Below, piece by piece: positions 56,680 through 63,825 of a stretch of DNA of 64,000 nt. Numbering within the stretch: position 1 is the first letter of the stretch; each line of letters opens with the position of its first letter. The notes under the pieces are model-generated. The model saw nothing but the letters and a program-made list of their open reading frames with translations. It searched no databases and was not told where the DNA came from. This stretch comes from Streptomyces sp. Z26 (GTDB taxonomy: Bacteria; Actinomycetota; Actinomycetes; Streptomycetales; Streptomycetaceae): positions 1,807,501 to 1,871,500 of the forward strand of contig NZ_RCHV01000002.1 of the NCBI RefSeq assembly GCF_003665095.1. The letters are read 5' to 3'. A program made the translations under genes and the position numbers.

Positions 56680-57665
56680 CGGGCGGCCTCCTCGGCGAGT
56701 TCGGTGAGCACCGCGACGACGAGGTTGCGTACGAGCGGCAGCTTGTACGCGTTGTCCGCCAGCGGTGCGGCGGCGGCCAGTTCGGCGTCCGCCGCCTCGG
56801 CGAACGCCTCCGCCGTGGCCGGGCCGCCGGTCAGCGCGCCCTCGGCCGTACGCGCCCGCCACGGGCGGGACGCCACGGCCCCGAACGCGAGCCGTACGTC
56901 GTGCACGACCCCGTCCCGTACGTCGAGCGCCGCCGCGACCGACCCCACGGCGAACGCGAACGACGCGCGCTCGCGCACCTTGCGGTAGCGGGACAGGGCC
57001 GCCACCGGCGCGGCGGGCAGCCGTACCCCGGTGATCAGCGCGCCGGGCGGCAGCGCCGTCTCGCGGTGCGGGGTGTCGCCCACGGGCAGGTAGAAGTCGT
57101 CCAGGGCGAGTTCGCCGGGCCCGTCCACCGTCTCGTACGTGACGACGGCGTCGAACGCGGCCAACGCCACCGCCATGTCGGACGGGTTGGTGGCCACGCA
57201 GTGCGAAGAGGCGCCGAGGATCGCGTGGTTGTGGTGCTCGCCCTCGATCGCGGGGCAACCGGAGCCGGGCGAGCGCTTGTTGCACGGCTGGCTGACGTCC
57301 GCGAAGTAGCCGCAGCGGGTGCGCTGGAGCAGGTTCCCGCCGACGGTCGCCATGTTGCGCAACTGGCCGGACGCGCCCGCCAGCACGGCCTGTGCCAGCG
57401 CCGGGTACTGCCGCCGCACGTCGAGGTGCGCGGCCAGGTCGCTGTTGGTGACGGTCGCGCCGAAGCGCAGGCCGCCGTCCACCGACTCGATGGTGTCGAG
57501 CGGCAGTTCACGTACGTCGACGAGGTGCGCGGGGCGCTCCACGCCGGTCTTCATCAGGTCGACCAGGTTGGTGCCGCCGCCGAGGAAACGCGCCTCGGGG
57601 TCGGCGTTCAGCAGCGCGACCGCGCCGGGTACGTCGGCGGCGCGCTCGTATCCGAACTCCCTCAT
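56676..57665 (-). CDS. FAD-binding subunit with 4Fe-4S insertion (PaoB type)
   Basis: A 329-aa FAD subunit of a molybdenum hydroxylase. The FAD site has FLGGGTNLVDLMKTGVERP and the ATVGGNLLQRTRCGYF segment. A Cys-rich insertion follows: RCGYFADVSQPCNKRSPGSG, then GCPAIEG and SSHCVATNPSD. These four cysteines match the extra 4Fe-4S cluster known in PaoB and 4-hydroxybenzoyl-CoA reductase and absent from ordinary FAD subunits. The C-terminal CO_deh_flav_C domain has RYRKVRERASFAFAVGSVAAAL. It overlaps both neighbours by 4 bp, so the three subunits are made together. Confidence 0.92.
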   Translation of the reverse strand: MREFGYERAADVPGAVALLNADPEARFLGGGTNLVDLMKTGVERPAHLVDVRELPLDTIESVDGGLRFGATVTNSDLAAHLDVRRQYPALAQAVLAGASGQLRNMATVGGNLLQRTRCGYFADVSQPCNKRSPGSGCPAIEGEHHNHAILGASSHCVATNPSDMAVALAAFDAVVTYETVDGPGELALDDFYLPVGDTPHRETALPPGALITGVRLPAAPVAALSRYRKVRERASFAFAVGSVAAALDVRDGVVHDVRLAFGAVASRPWRARTAEGALTGGPATAEAFAEAADAELAAAAPLADNAYKLPLVRNLVVAVLTELAEEAAR

Positions 57666-58237
57666 GCCGCGGCCTCCTTGCCGTTCGCCTCGACGGGCTG
57701 TCCCTCGGCGTCCACGCCCGCGGCCCGCGCGACGGCGTCGACGATGGACACGTACGCGGCACAGCGGCACAGGTTGCCGCTCATCCGCTCCCGGATCTCG
57801 TCCGGGGTGAGCGGTGGCGGCCCCGCCTCGGGCCGTACGTCCGCGGTGGCGGCGCTGGGCCAGCCCGCCGCGTGCTCCTGGATCACGCCGAGCGCGGAGC
57901 AGACCTGCCCCGGCGTGCAGTAACCGCACTGGAAACCGTCGAGGTCGACGAACGCCTGCTGAACGGCGTTCAGTTCGCCGTCCTCGGCGACGCCCTCCAC
58001 CGTGGTGACGGAACGCCCCTCGGCGGCGACGGCGAGCTGGAGGCAGGACACCGTACGGCGTCCGTCGACCAGCACCGTGCAGGCGCCGCACTGACCCTGG
58101 TCGCAGCCCTTCTTGGAGCCGGTGAGGTCGACGCGCTCGCGCAGGGCGTCGAGAAGTGTGGTGCGGTGGTCGACGGGCAACGTGTAGTCCTGGCCGTTGA
58201 TGTGCAGCGTGATCACGCTGGACGTCGTTCGGGCCAT
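57662..58237 (-). CDS. 2Fe-2S iron-sulfur subunit (PaoA/CoxS type)
   Basis: A 191-aa electron-transfer subunit with two 2Fe-2S clusters. The plant-type cluster has GCDQGQCGACTVLVDG and VSCLQLA; the second, helical domain has GFQCGYCTPGQV and GNLCRCAAYVSIVDA. All eight Cys are present. E. coli PaoA carries a Tat signal; here the N-terminus MARTTSSVITLHINGQ begins directly at the ferredoxin fold, so no export is expected. The ATG at 58237 has GAAAGAAGG upstream. It is the first gene of the operon, reading leftward from the promoter at 58430-58458. Confidence 0.95.
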   Translation of the reverse strand: MARTTSSVITLHINGQDYTLPVDHRTTLLDALRERVDLTGSKKGCDQGQCGACTVLVDGRRTVSCLQLAVAAEGRSVTTVEGVAEDGELNAVQQAFVDLDGFQCGYCTPGQVCSALGVIQEHAAGWPSAATADVRPEAGPPPLTPDEIRERMSGNLCRCAAYVSIVDAVARAAGVDAEGQPVEANGKEAAA

Positions 58238-58282
58238 GTTCAGCCTTCTTTCACCAAGGTGGCGAGCGCCGCTGTCGGACGA

Positions 58283-58297
58283 TCCGGTCCGACCGGA
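58283..58297. promoter_or_regulatory. Leader dyad TCCGGT-CCG-ACCGGA
   Basis: A perfect 6-3-6 inverted repeat inside the predicted mRNA leader, 46 nt before the first start codon. It could be a hairpin or a further binding site. Confidence 0.35.
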
Positions 58298-58405
58298 CCT
58301 GTCCGGGTGCCGGTGCCGTCCCGCGTGCGGCGGTGGTCCGCGGTGGCCGGCTCGACGGCGGCACACGGACGGCGCGCAGGGGAATCCACTAGGGTGGACC
58401 GCAAC

Positions 58406-58419
58406 TGGACACCTGTCCG
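58406..58419. promoter_or_regulatory. TetR operator candidate 1, TGGACACCTGTCCG
   Basis: A 14-bp palindrome (arms GGACA/TGTCC, 2-bp centre) at about the transcription start predicted for the operon. It has the same arms as the site at 58437-58450, with centres 31 bp apart. Confidence 0.6.
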
Positions 58420-58429
58420 GTCCCCGCCG

Positions 58430-58458
58430 AATCTAACGGACAGTTGTCCGCTTAGCAA
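58430..58458 (-). promoter_or_regulatory. Promoter of the molybdenum hydroxylase operon
   Basis: Read leftward, TTGCTA (58453-58458), a 17-bp spacer and TAGATT (58430-58435) give a good housekeeping-type match. The spacer contains the whole palindrome CGGACAGTTGTCCG, so a bound repressor would block RNA polymerase. Confidence 0.62.
58437..58450. promoter_or_regulatory. TetR operator candidate 2, CGGACAGTTGTCCG
   Basis: A 14-bp palindrome lying exactly between the -35 and -10 hexamers of the leftward promoter and upstream of the divergent tetR gene. TetR is the obvious binder. Confidence 0.65.
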
Positions 58459-58638
58459 GGGCGACCCGTGGGTAACGGGCCTGCGGGGCGGGCGCGTACG
58501 CGTGGCGGCGTGACGCGGCGACGTGGGTACGTCGTGGCACGGCCCGGGGTCCGGACCCCGGGCCGGGGTCGACGCCGGGACGAGCACCGGCACGAGCACC
58601 GGCACCGGGCGGGAGCGAGCCGAGAGCGAGGAGGGCAC

Positions 58639-59244
58639 ATGGCGGGCGAGCAGGGCCAGCGGGACGAGCAGAACGCACCCGTGCGCCGCTCCGACGCCCG
58701 GCGCAACCGCGAACGCATCCTCGAAGTGGCCCTGGAGGAGCTGACCCGCGACGCCGAGGCGCCGCTCAGCACCATCGCGCGCAAGGCGGGCGTCGGACAG
58801 GCCACCTTCTACCGCAACTTCCCCAACCGCGACGCCCTCGTCCTGGAGATCTACCGCAACGGCATCCAGCAACTTGCCGAAGCCGCACCGGAGTTGCTCG
58901 CCACCCTGCCCCCGCACCGGGCGCTGCGGGAGTGGATGGACGGCCTCGCGCGCTTCGCCATGGCCAAGGCGGGTCTCGGTGAGGCGTTGCGCAAGGCCAC
59001 CTGCCGTCCGGGCGGGCCCGCCAAACCGGCGCACGACCCGGTGGTCGAAGCCCTCGACCTGATGCTCCGCGCCAACCAGGACGCGGGCACCATCCGCCCG
59101 GAGCTGACCTCCGACGACCTCATGCTGGCGATCGCCGGGCTCTGGCAGATCGACCCCACGGGCGACTGGCAGCCCCGTACGACCCGCCTGCTCGACCTGG
59201 TCATGGACGGCCTCCGCACCCGCCCCACGGACGGGGCCCACTAG
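58639..59244 (+). CDS. TetR family regulator, probable repressor of the divergent molybdenum hydroxylase operon
   Basis: A 201-aa TetR protein. After a charged tail the helix-turn-helix spans about 20-65, with APLSTIARKAGVGQATFYRNFPNRDALVLEIYRN. The C-terminal ligand domain (70-195) has EWMDGLARFAMAKAGLGEAL and LMLAIAGLWQIDPTGDW, as in the SACE_7040-type group. ATG 58639 has GAGGAGGG upstream. It faces away from the operon at 53,298-58,237, and two palindromes in the shared region fit a TetR dimer. The inducer could be the aldehyde substrate of the enzyme. Confidence 0.92.
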   Translation: MAGEQGQRDEQNAPVRRSDARRNRERILEVALEELTRDAEAPLSTIARKAGVGQATFYRNFPNRDALVLEIYRNGIQQLAEAAPELLATLPPHRALREWMDGLARFAMAKAGLGEALRKATCRPGGPAKPAHDPVVEALDLMLRANQDAGTIRPELTSDDLMLAIAGLWQIDPTGDWQPRTTRLLDLVMDGLRTRPTDGAH

Positions 59245-59316
59245 CCACCGCCTCGGTCACCGCCTCGGTCACCGGCGCGGCCACCGGCGTGGCCACCGGC
59301 GCGGCCACCGGCGTGG
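59245..59316. repeat. Six tandem 12-bp repeats
   Basis: Six contiguous units of the form CCACCGGCGTGG start right after the tetR stop codon, with the last four nearly identical (CCACCGGCGCGG/CCACCGGCGTGG alternating). Each unit is itself close to a palindrome. They could be a minisatellite, a transcript end structure or an array of binding sites. Confidence 0.8.
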
Positions 59317-59399
59317 AGCGGTGTGCGCCGGGTTGCACCTTCCGTAGCGGCATGTGGTCGGCTGGACCACGCCCCGATCCCGCGAGGAAGGCCCCGCCC

Positions 59400-60326
59400 A
59401 TGTCCACGTCCTTCAGGCCGCCCCGCCAGGTCAAGATCGGTGACGCGGCGGCCTTCGCGGGCAGCACGCCACGGGCGATCCGCCACTACCACGCGATCGG
59501 CCTGCTCCCCGAGCCCGAGCGGGGCGGCGACGGCCGCCGCCGCTACGGGTACGAGGACATGATCCGCCTCCTGTGGCTGCGCAGGATGGCCGACGCCGGG
59601 ATCGCCCTGGACGACATCCGCGCCGCCTTCACCACGGACACCGGCACGGACACGGACGCGGCCGGTACGGACGGCGGGGAGCCGATGGCGGGCGTCCTGG
59701 AACGGCTGGAGGAGAACCTCGCCGAGCAGGAGGCGGAACTGGGGCGCCAGCGCGCCGCCGTACGGCGGATGCGCGCCGAGGGCAGCCGGATGGGCCTGCT
59801 CTCCGACTTCGTCACCGACCGTCTCACGGGCCTGCCCGAAGGCTCCCTGCGCCAGACGGACCTGGACACCCTGCTGGTCACGGAGCGGATCTTCGGCCCG
59901 CTCGGCGCGGCCGTCCAGGCCAGCCGCTTCATCGCGCTGGCCGGGCACCCCGCTCTGCGCGAGCGGTCCGACCGCGTCGACGAGGCCGAGGAGGCGCTCG
60001 ACGACAGCGTCGCCGTCGACGATCCGCGGGTGGCCCGAGTGGCCGCCGAGCGGCACGCCTTCGAGAGCGCCCTGCAAGCCGTCATCGTGGAGTCCGGCCT
60101 GGACGACGAGGACGAGGCCCTCTTCGACGCCTGGGACACCCTGCACCCCGTTGCCGCCGAGGACGGCGATGACGACGAGGCCGGCTCCGGCTCCTGTCGG
60201 CGGGAGCCGGGCTCCATGAGCGTGCTCGAAGCGGTCGGCAAGATGCCGTACGACGTCTCCGCGGCCCGATGGCGCTGCGTGGAACTGTCCCTGGAGCTGT
60301 CCACCCGGGACTCCCCCACCACCTGA
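59400..60326 (+). CDS. MerR family transcriptional regulator with long effector domain
   Basis: A 308-aa regulator, longer than classical MerR proteins (about 140). The N-terminal winged helix has KIGDAAAFAGSTPRAIRHYHAIGLLPEPERG and YGYEDMIRLLWLRRMADAGIALDDI. A coiled coil follows (ERLEENLAEQEAELGRQRAAV), then a helical effector domain with acidic stretches. ATG 59400 has GAGGAAGG 8 nt upstream. MerR proteins activate promoters with 19-20-bp spacers; one such promoter lies upstream of the quinone oxidoreductase gene at 62,795, about 2.5 kb away, so a link is possible but unproven. The ligand is unknown. Confidence 0.9.
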   Translation: MSTSFRPPRQVKIGDAAAFAGSTPRAIRHYHAIGLLPEPERGGDGRRRYGYEDMIRLLWLRRMADAGIALDDIRAAFTTDTGTDTDAAGTDGGEPMAGVLERLEENLAEQEAELGRQRAAVRRMRAEGSRMGLLSDFVTDRLTGLPEGSLRQTDLDTLLVTERIFGPLGAAVQASRFIALAGHPALRERSDRVDEAEEALDDSVAVDDPRVARVAAERHAFESALQAVIVESGLDDEDEALFDAWDTLHPVAAEDGDDDEAGSGSCRREPGSMSVLEAVGKMPYDVSAARWRCVELSLELSTRDSPTT

Positions 60327-60372
60327 GGAACCCACCAGGCCGCCGGGACCCCCGTACGCGGACCCGGCTGCG

Positions 60373-60378
60373 TACGAT
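60373..60378 (+). promoter_or_regulatory. -10 element TACGAT of a leaderless VOC transcript
   Basis: TACGAT is followed by 7 nt and then ATG 60386, which has no ribosome-binding site, the same geometry as the histidine kinase gene. Confidence 0.4.
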
Positions 60379-60385
60379 CGCGCGC

Positions 60386-61153
60386 ATGGCGCTGCGACCG
60401 GTGCAGGTGAACTTCAAGGCCCTCGATCCTCCCGCCCTCGGCCGGTTCTGGGCCGCGGCGCTCGGCTGGGACGTGGTGCGGGAGACGCGCGGCGGGACGA
60501 CGTACGTGGCACCCGGCGGCGACTTCGTCTGGCCGCACCCGCTGGTCCTCGGCCTCGATCTCGTCCCCGTGACGGACGCGAAGCCGGACGCGAAGAACCG
60601 CCTCCACCTCGACCTCGCCACCGTCTCCCCCGCCCACCAGGCCGAGTTGACCGCCCGCCTGCTGGCCCTCGGCGCGACCCACGCCGACGTGGGCCAGGGC
60701 GGCGGGGCCCGGGGCGGCGGCGTGCCGTGGACGGTCCTCGCGGACCCGGAGGGCAACGAACTCTGCGTACTGGAACCCCGCGAGACGTACCGCGACACCG
60801 GGCCGGTCGCCGCCGTCGTCGTCGACTGCGCCGACCCCCGCGCCACGGCCCGGTTCTGGGGCGCGGCCGTCGACTGGCCCGTACGCGAGGTGACCGACGA
60901 CCTGGCCGTCCTGCGCGCGGCCGGGGGCGGCGGCCCGTACCTGGAGTTCCTCCGTACGCCCGGCCCGCGCACCGCCCCGGACCGCGTGCACCTCGACCTG
61001 CTGCCGTACCCCGGGGACGACCCGGCCGCCGAGGTGGCGCGGCTGCGCGCGCTCGGCGCCACCGACCTCGACGTGGGCCAGGGCGACGTCCCGTGGACGT
61101 GCCTCAGCGCCCCGGACGGCCAGTCGTTCTGCGTCCTGGGCCCCCCGCACTGA
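60386..61153 (+). CDS. VOC family protein with two glyoxalase-like domains
   Basis: A 255-aa protein made of two similar halves, each an actinobacterial glyoxalase_6 domain. The first starts VQVNFKALDPPALGRFWAAALGW and ends LADPEGNELCVLEP; the second starts VVVDCADPRATARFWGAAVDWPV and ends LSAPDGQSFCVLGPP. HLDL strands with potential metal-binding His occur in both. The family includes dioxygenases, fosfomycin and bleomycin resistance proteins and many unknowns. ATG 60386 has no ribosome-binding site, consistent with leaderless expression. It lies 60 bp after the merR gene. Confidence 0.88.
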   Translation: MALRPVQVNFKALDPPALGRFWAAALGWDVVRETRGGTTYVAPGGDFVWPHPLVLGLDLVPVTDAKPDAKNRLHLDLATVSPAHQAELTARLLALGATHADVGQGGGARGGGVPWTVLADPEGNELCVLEPRETYRDTGPVAAVVVDCADPRATARFWGAAVDWPVREVTDDLAVLRAAGGGGPYLEFLRTPGPRTAPDRVHLDLLPYPGDDPAAEVARLRALGATDLDVGQGDVPWTCLSAPDGQSFCVLGPPH

Positions 61154-61245
61154 CCCGCCCGGTGAGCCGACTCGTTGTCTGTATGACCATGCCGCCCCCG
61201 GTCATGGCCTGAGGGCATCCGTACGGACTGGGAGAGTTGGTCACC

Positions 61246-62063
61246 GTGGTTCAGTTCCTACATCGCTCCTGACGGACGTGTCCGCGGTCAGCGGCGGGTC
61301 GGCGTTCAGCAGCGAGCAGGAAGCGGCCCTGTCCCGTGGCGACGTGGACGTCGTCGTCCACTCCCTCAAGGACCTTCCCACGGACACCCCGGGCGGACTC
61401 ACGCTGCTTCCGCCACCGGGCCGCGAGGACGTGCGCGACGCGTTGTGCGGCTCGACCCTCGCGGGGCCGCGGAAGGGCGCGAGGGTCGGAACGGGTGCGC
61501 CCCGGCGCGTCGCGCAACTGCTCGCGGTACGCCCCGACTTGGACATCGTTCCGATCCGGGGCAATGTGCCACCGCGCCTCAGGAAGATCGAGACGGAAGG
61601 GCTGGACGCGGTCGTCCTCGCCGCTTCGGGGCTTCGCCGGCTCGGTCTGGACGACGCGATCGACGAGCTGCTGCCGCTCGACCGGTTCCCGCCGAGCCCC
61701 GGTCAGGGCGCGTTGGGGATCCAGGTCCGGACGGACGCGTCCTCGGCCCCGTTGCGCGACATCCTGTCCACGGTCGGTGACCTCGCCGTCGACGCCGAGA
61801 CCAGGGCCGAACGCGCGCTCCTCGCCGAACTGCACGGCGGGTGCAGCGTGCCCGTCGGCGCGTACGGCAGGACCCTCCCGGACGGACGACTCACCCTGTT
61901 CGGTCAGGTCAGTTCGCTGGACGGCACCGAGCAGTTCTCGGGAACCCTGACCGGCCCGGCAGTAGAGCCGGAGAAGCTCGGCGCGGCCCTGGCCGCGTCG
62001 CTCGTCGACCAGGGTGCGCTCACGATCCTGGACGCCGTACGGGCGGTTCTCGCGGTCAGCTGA
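61246..62063 (+). pseudogene. hemC: hemC-like (hydroxymethylbilane synthase) remnant lacking its N-terminal domain
   Basis: From 61,278 the frame encodes a clear HemC body of about 260 residues: DVVVHSLKDLPTDTPGGL with the catalytic Asp, VGTGAPRRVAQLLAVRPDL, IRGNVPPRL, AVVLAASGLRRLGL, PPSPGQGALGIQV and the cofactor loop HGGCSVPVGAYG with Cys. Normal HemC is about 310 aa and begins with a GTRxSxLAxxQ segment, which is missing. A start codon with a good ribosome-binding site (GGAGAG, GTG 61246) does exist, but it reads only eight codons (VVQFLHRS) before TGA in another frame. A deletion plus frameshift after the first codons explains this. The housekeeping hemC must be elsewhere. Confidence 0.75.
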
Positions 62064-62535
62064 GCTGTCGGGCGATGTCGAGAGCCGCGTAGGTGACGCT
62101 GCCGCTCGCCCCCGCCCGCTTGAGCATCGTGAACAGCTCGACCAGGAGGCGTACGTCCCGCCGTCCGGTCTCCGGCTCCACCCGGGTCAGGGACGTGTAC
62201 TCACCGGACACCGGGAACGGGAACATCGGCGCGCGGGTCACTCCACGGAGAGCGGCGAGCACGTCCGCCGTGAACTGCGCGGGCTCCACAGGAGCATGTC
62301 CGCGCCGTCCGCCTCCATGCGTAAGGCGGTGTCCACGAACTGGTCGGCGCGACCCGGGTTGATCTGGAACTCCCGGTCGGCCCCTCCCCGGGGAGTCGCC
62401 CCCATCGTGCGGCGGAACCCGTCGTACAGGCTCGACCAGAAGATGACGTGCGGCATGACGGACACTCCCTCGTGACCCGTCTCGTCCAGTGCCTGCCGCG
62501 CGCCCCCGGTCGTACCGAGCATCTCCGAACTGATG
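62056..62535 (-). pseudogene. hemB: hemB-like (porphobilinogen synthase) C-terminal remnant with frameshift
   Basis: Read leftward, SSEMLGTTGGARQALDETGH, VIFWSSLYDGFRRTMGATPR, DREFQINPGRADQFVDTALR and ADGADMLLW are HemB-like. The homology then continues in another frame as EPAQFTADVLAALRG, FPVSGEYTSLTRVEPETGRR and LFTMLKRAGASGSVTYAALD. Restoring one G near 62,290 would give GADMLLVEPAQF and rejoin the frames. The N-terminal half (about 170 residues) is absent beyond 62,535. The two Schiff-base lysines of HemB are replaced even apart from the frameshift: YSAKFAS reads HVIFWSS and VKPA reads VEPA. It converges on and overlaps the end of the hemC remnant by 8 bp. Confidence 0.7.
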
Positions 62536-62753
62536 GTGCGTGAACGGTGGCGCAAGACGGGCACGTCGGAGCGCCTGCACCGCGCGCTGATGGATGCTCG
62601 CGACGACCACCTGGCAGCGTTGCTCGTGGACGTGACGCACCCGAAGGTCCAGGCCGTGTACGAGTCCTGGGGTTACCGGAAGATCGGGAGGACCAGCCGT
62701 TCCCCGACTCGCCGGTGTTCGCCGTCATGCTCCTGGACCTGCCGCTGTCGTAG
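62530..62753 (+). pseudogene. GNAT acetyltransferase C-terminal fragment with frameshift
   Basis: The frame from 62,530 reads ELMVRERWRKTGTSERLHRA, LMDARDDHLAALLVDVTHPK and VQAVYESWGYRKIG, the acetyl-CoA-binding and C-terminal part of a GNAT domain. After a GGG run at 62686-62688 the homology moves to another frame as EDQPFPDSPVFAVMLLDLPL and a stop at 62,753. Adding one G would restore YRKIGEDQPFPDSP. The N-terminal half is missing, and the fragment abuts the hemB remnant, so a deletion joined the two. Confidence 0.65.
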
Positions 62754-62794
62754 CGCCGCACGCCAGAGACTCCCTCGCACGCGACCCGCGCGGC

Positions 62795-62826
62795 TTGCCT
62801 CTGACACCGGTGTGAGGTTCTAGCGT
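62795..62826 (+). promoter_or_regulatory. MerR-type promoter with 20-bp spacer and central palindrome
   Basis: TTGCCT (62795-62800), a 20-bp spacer and TAGCGT (62821-62826). The spacer contains the perfect palindrome ACACCGGTGT (62804-62813) within a wider CCTC/GAGG dyad. Overlong spacers with a central dyad are the mark of MerR-activated promoters. The downstream gene is a quinone oxidoreductase. Confidence 0.55.
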
Positions 62827-62873
62827 GCCAGGTGTCGGCGTGGCGCCGACACACAGGCGAGAGGCGGAACGTC

Positions 62874-63779
62874 ATGCGCGCAGTCCGGTATCACGAGTAC
62901 GGCGGTGTGGAGACCCTCGTGGTCGAGCAGGCGCCGGAGCCGGTCCCCGGGCCCGGGGAGGTACGGGTACGGGTGGCGGTGGCCGGGGTCAACCCCGTTG
63001 ACTGGAAGGTGCGTTCCGGCGCGGTGCGCGAGATGTTGCCCGTCGAGCTGCCCGCGATTCCGGGGCGGGACGCGGTCGGTACGGTCGACGGCGTCGGGGA
63101 CGGCGTACGGGGAGTGGGCGTCGGAGACCGCGTCTTCGGGTTGGGCGGCGTCACGGGCGCGACGGCGGAGTTCGCCGTGTTCTCCGCCTGGGCGCCCGCG
63201 CCCGACGCCTGGACCGACGAGGAGGCCGGTGGCGCCGCGCTCGCGGCCGTGACGGCGATGGGCGGGCTGGCGGCGCTCGGCGCGCTGGACGGCCGCACCC
63301 TGCTGGTCGAGGGCGCCGCCGGTGGCGTGGGCAGCGCGGCGGTCGAGATCGCGGTGGCCCGGGGCGCCACCGTGATCGGTACGGCGAGTGAGCGCAACCA
63401 CGACTTCCTCGCGTCGCTCGGCGCCGTCCCCACCACGTACGGCACCGGGCTGGCGGAACGGGTCGCCGCCCTCGCCCCGGGCGGCGTCGACCTCGTGCTG
63501 GACACCGCCGCCTCCGGCTCCCTCCCCGACCTCGTCGCGCTCGCGGGCGGTCCGGCCCGCGTGGTGACGGTGGCCGACCACGCCAACGCGCCGGGCCTCG
63601 GCGTCACCGTGGCCAACGCGGAGAACGACCCGGCGCTCCTCGCCGAAGCGGCGGAACTCGGCCGCGAGGGCCGCTACACCCCGCGCGTCGAACGGGCCTA
63701 CGCCCTGGAGCGGACGGCGGAGGCCCACGCGTACGGCGAGCGCGGCCACGTACGCGGGAAGGTCGTCATCCGCCTCTGA
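62874..63779 (+). CDS. NADP-dependent quinone oxidoreductase-like protein (zinc-less MDR family)
   Basis: A 301-aa medium-chain reductase of the quinone oxidoreductase/zeta-crystallin group. The N-terminal GroES-like domain has RAVRYHEYGGVETLVVEQAP, AGVNPVDWKVRSGAVREMLP and PGRDAVGTVDGVGDGV. The nucleotide-binding Rossmann motif is VEGAAGGVGSAAVEIAVARGA, followed by VDLVLDTAA. Zinc ligands are absent, as expected for this group, which reduces quinones or activated double bonds with NADPH. ATG 62874 has GAGGCGGA upstream. It stands alone behind a MerR-type promoter, consistent with induction by quinone or electrophile stress. Confidence 0.92.
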   Translation: MRAVRYHEYGGVETLVVEQAPEPVPGPGEVRVRVAVAGVNPVDWKVRSGAVREMLPVELPAIPGRDAVGTVDGVGDGVRGVGVGDRVFGLGGVTGATAEFAVFSAWAPAPDAWTDEEAGGAALAAVTAMGGLAALGALDGRTLLVEGAAGGVGSAAVEIAVARGATVIGTASERNHDFLASLGAVPTTYGTGLAERVAALAPGGVDLVLDTAASGSLPDLVALAGGPARVVTVADHANAPGLGVTVANAENDPALLAEAAELGREGRYTPRVERAYALERTAEAHAYGERGHVRGKVVIRL

Positions 63780-63800
63780 CCGACCGCCCGGAACGGTGCG

Positions 63801-63820
63801 GGTCCGGTCCGGTCCGGTCC
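63801..63820. repeat. Four GGTCC tandem repeats
   Basis: GGTCC occurs four times in a row in the 46-bp convergent gap between the oxidoreductase and the right-edge gene. It is a simple slippage repeat. Confidence 0.8.
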
Positions 63821-63825
63821 GGGGC

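Larger units (their letters stand above)
58238..58638. other. 401-bp divergent control region (mo-hydroxylase operon / tetR)
   Basis: No gene is seen. It holds a promoter and two operator-like palindromes (listed separately) in its right half. Nearer the operon start it has a perfect dyad TCCGGT-CCG-ACCGGA at 58283-58297, inside the leader. The predicted leader is about 185 nt, longer than usual, so RNA-level control is possible. Confidence 0.55.

Noticed and set aside
61278..62063. A functional short HemC starting at GTG 61278
   Set aside because: No ribosome-binding site precedes this GTG, and the whole first part of domain 1 with the GTRxSxLAxxQ segment would be missing, so I treat it as a remnant.
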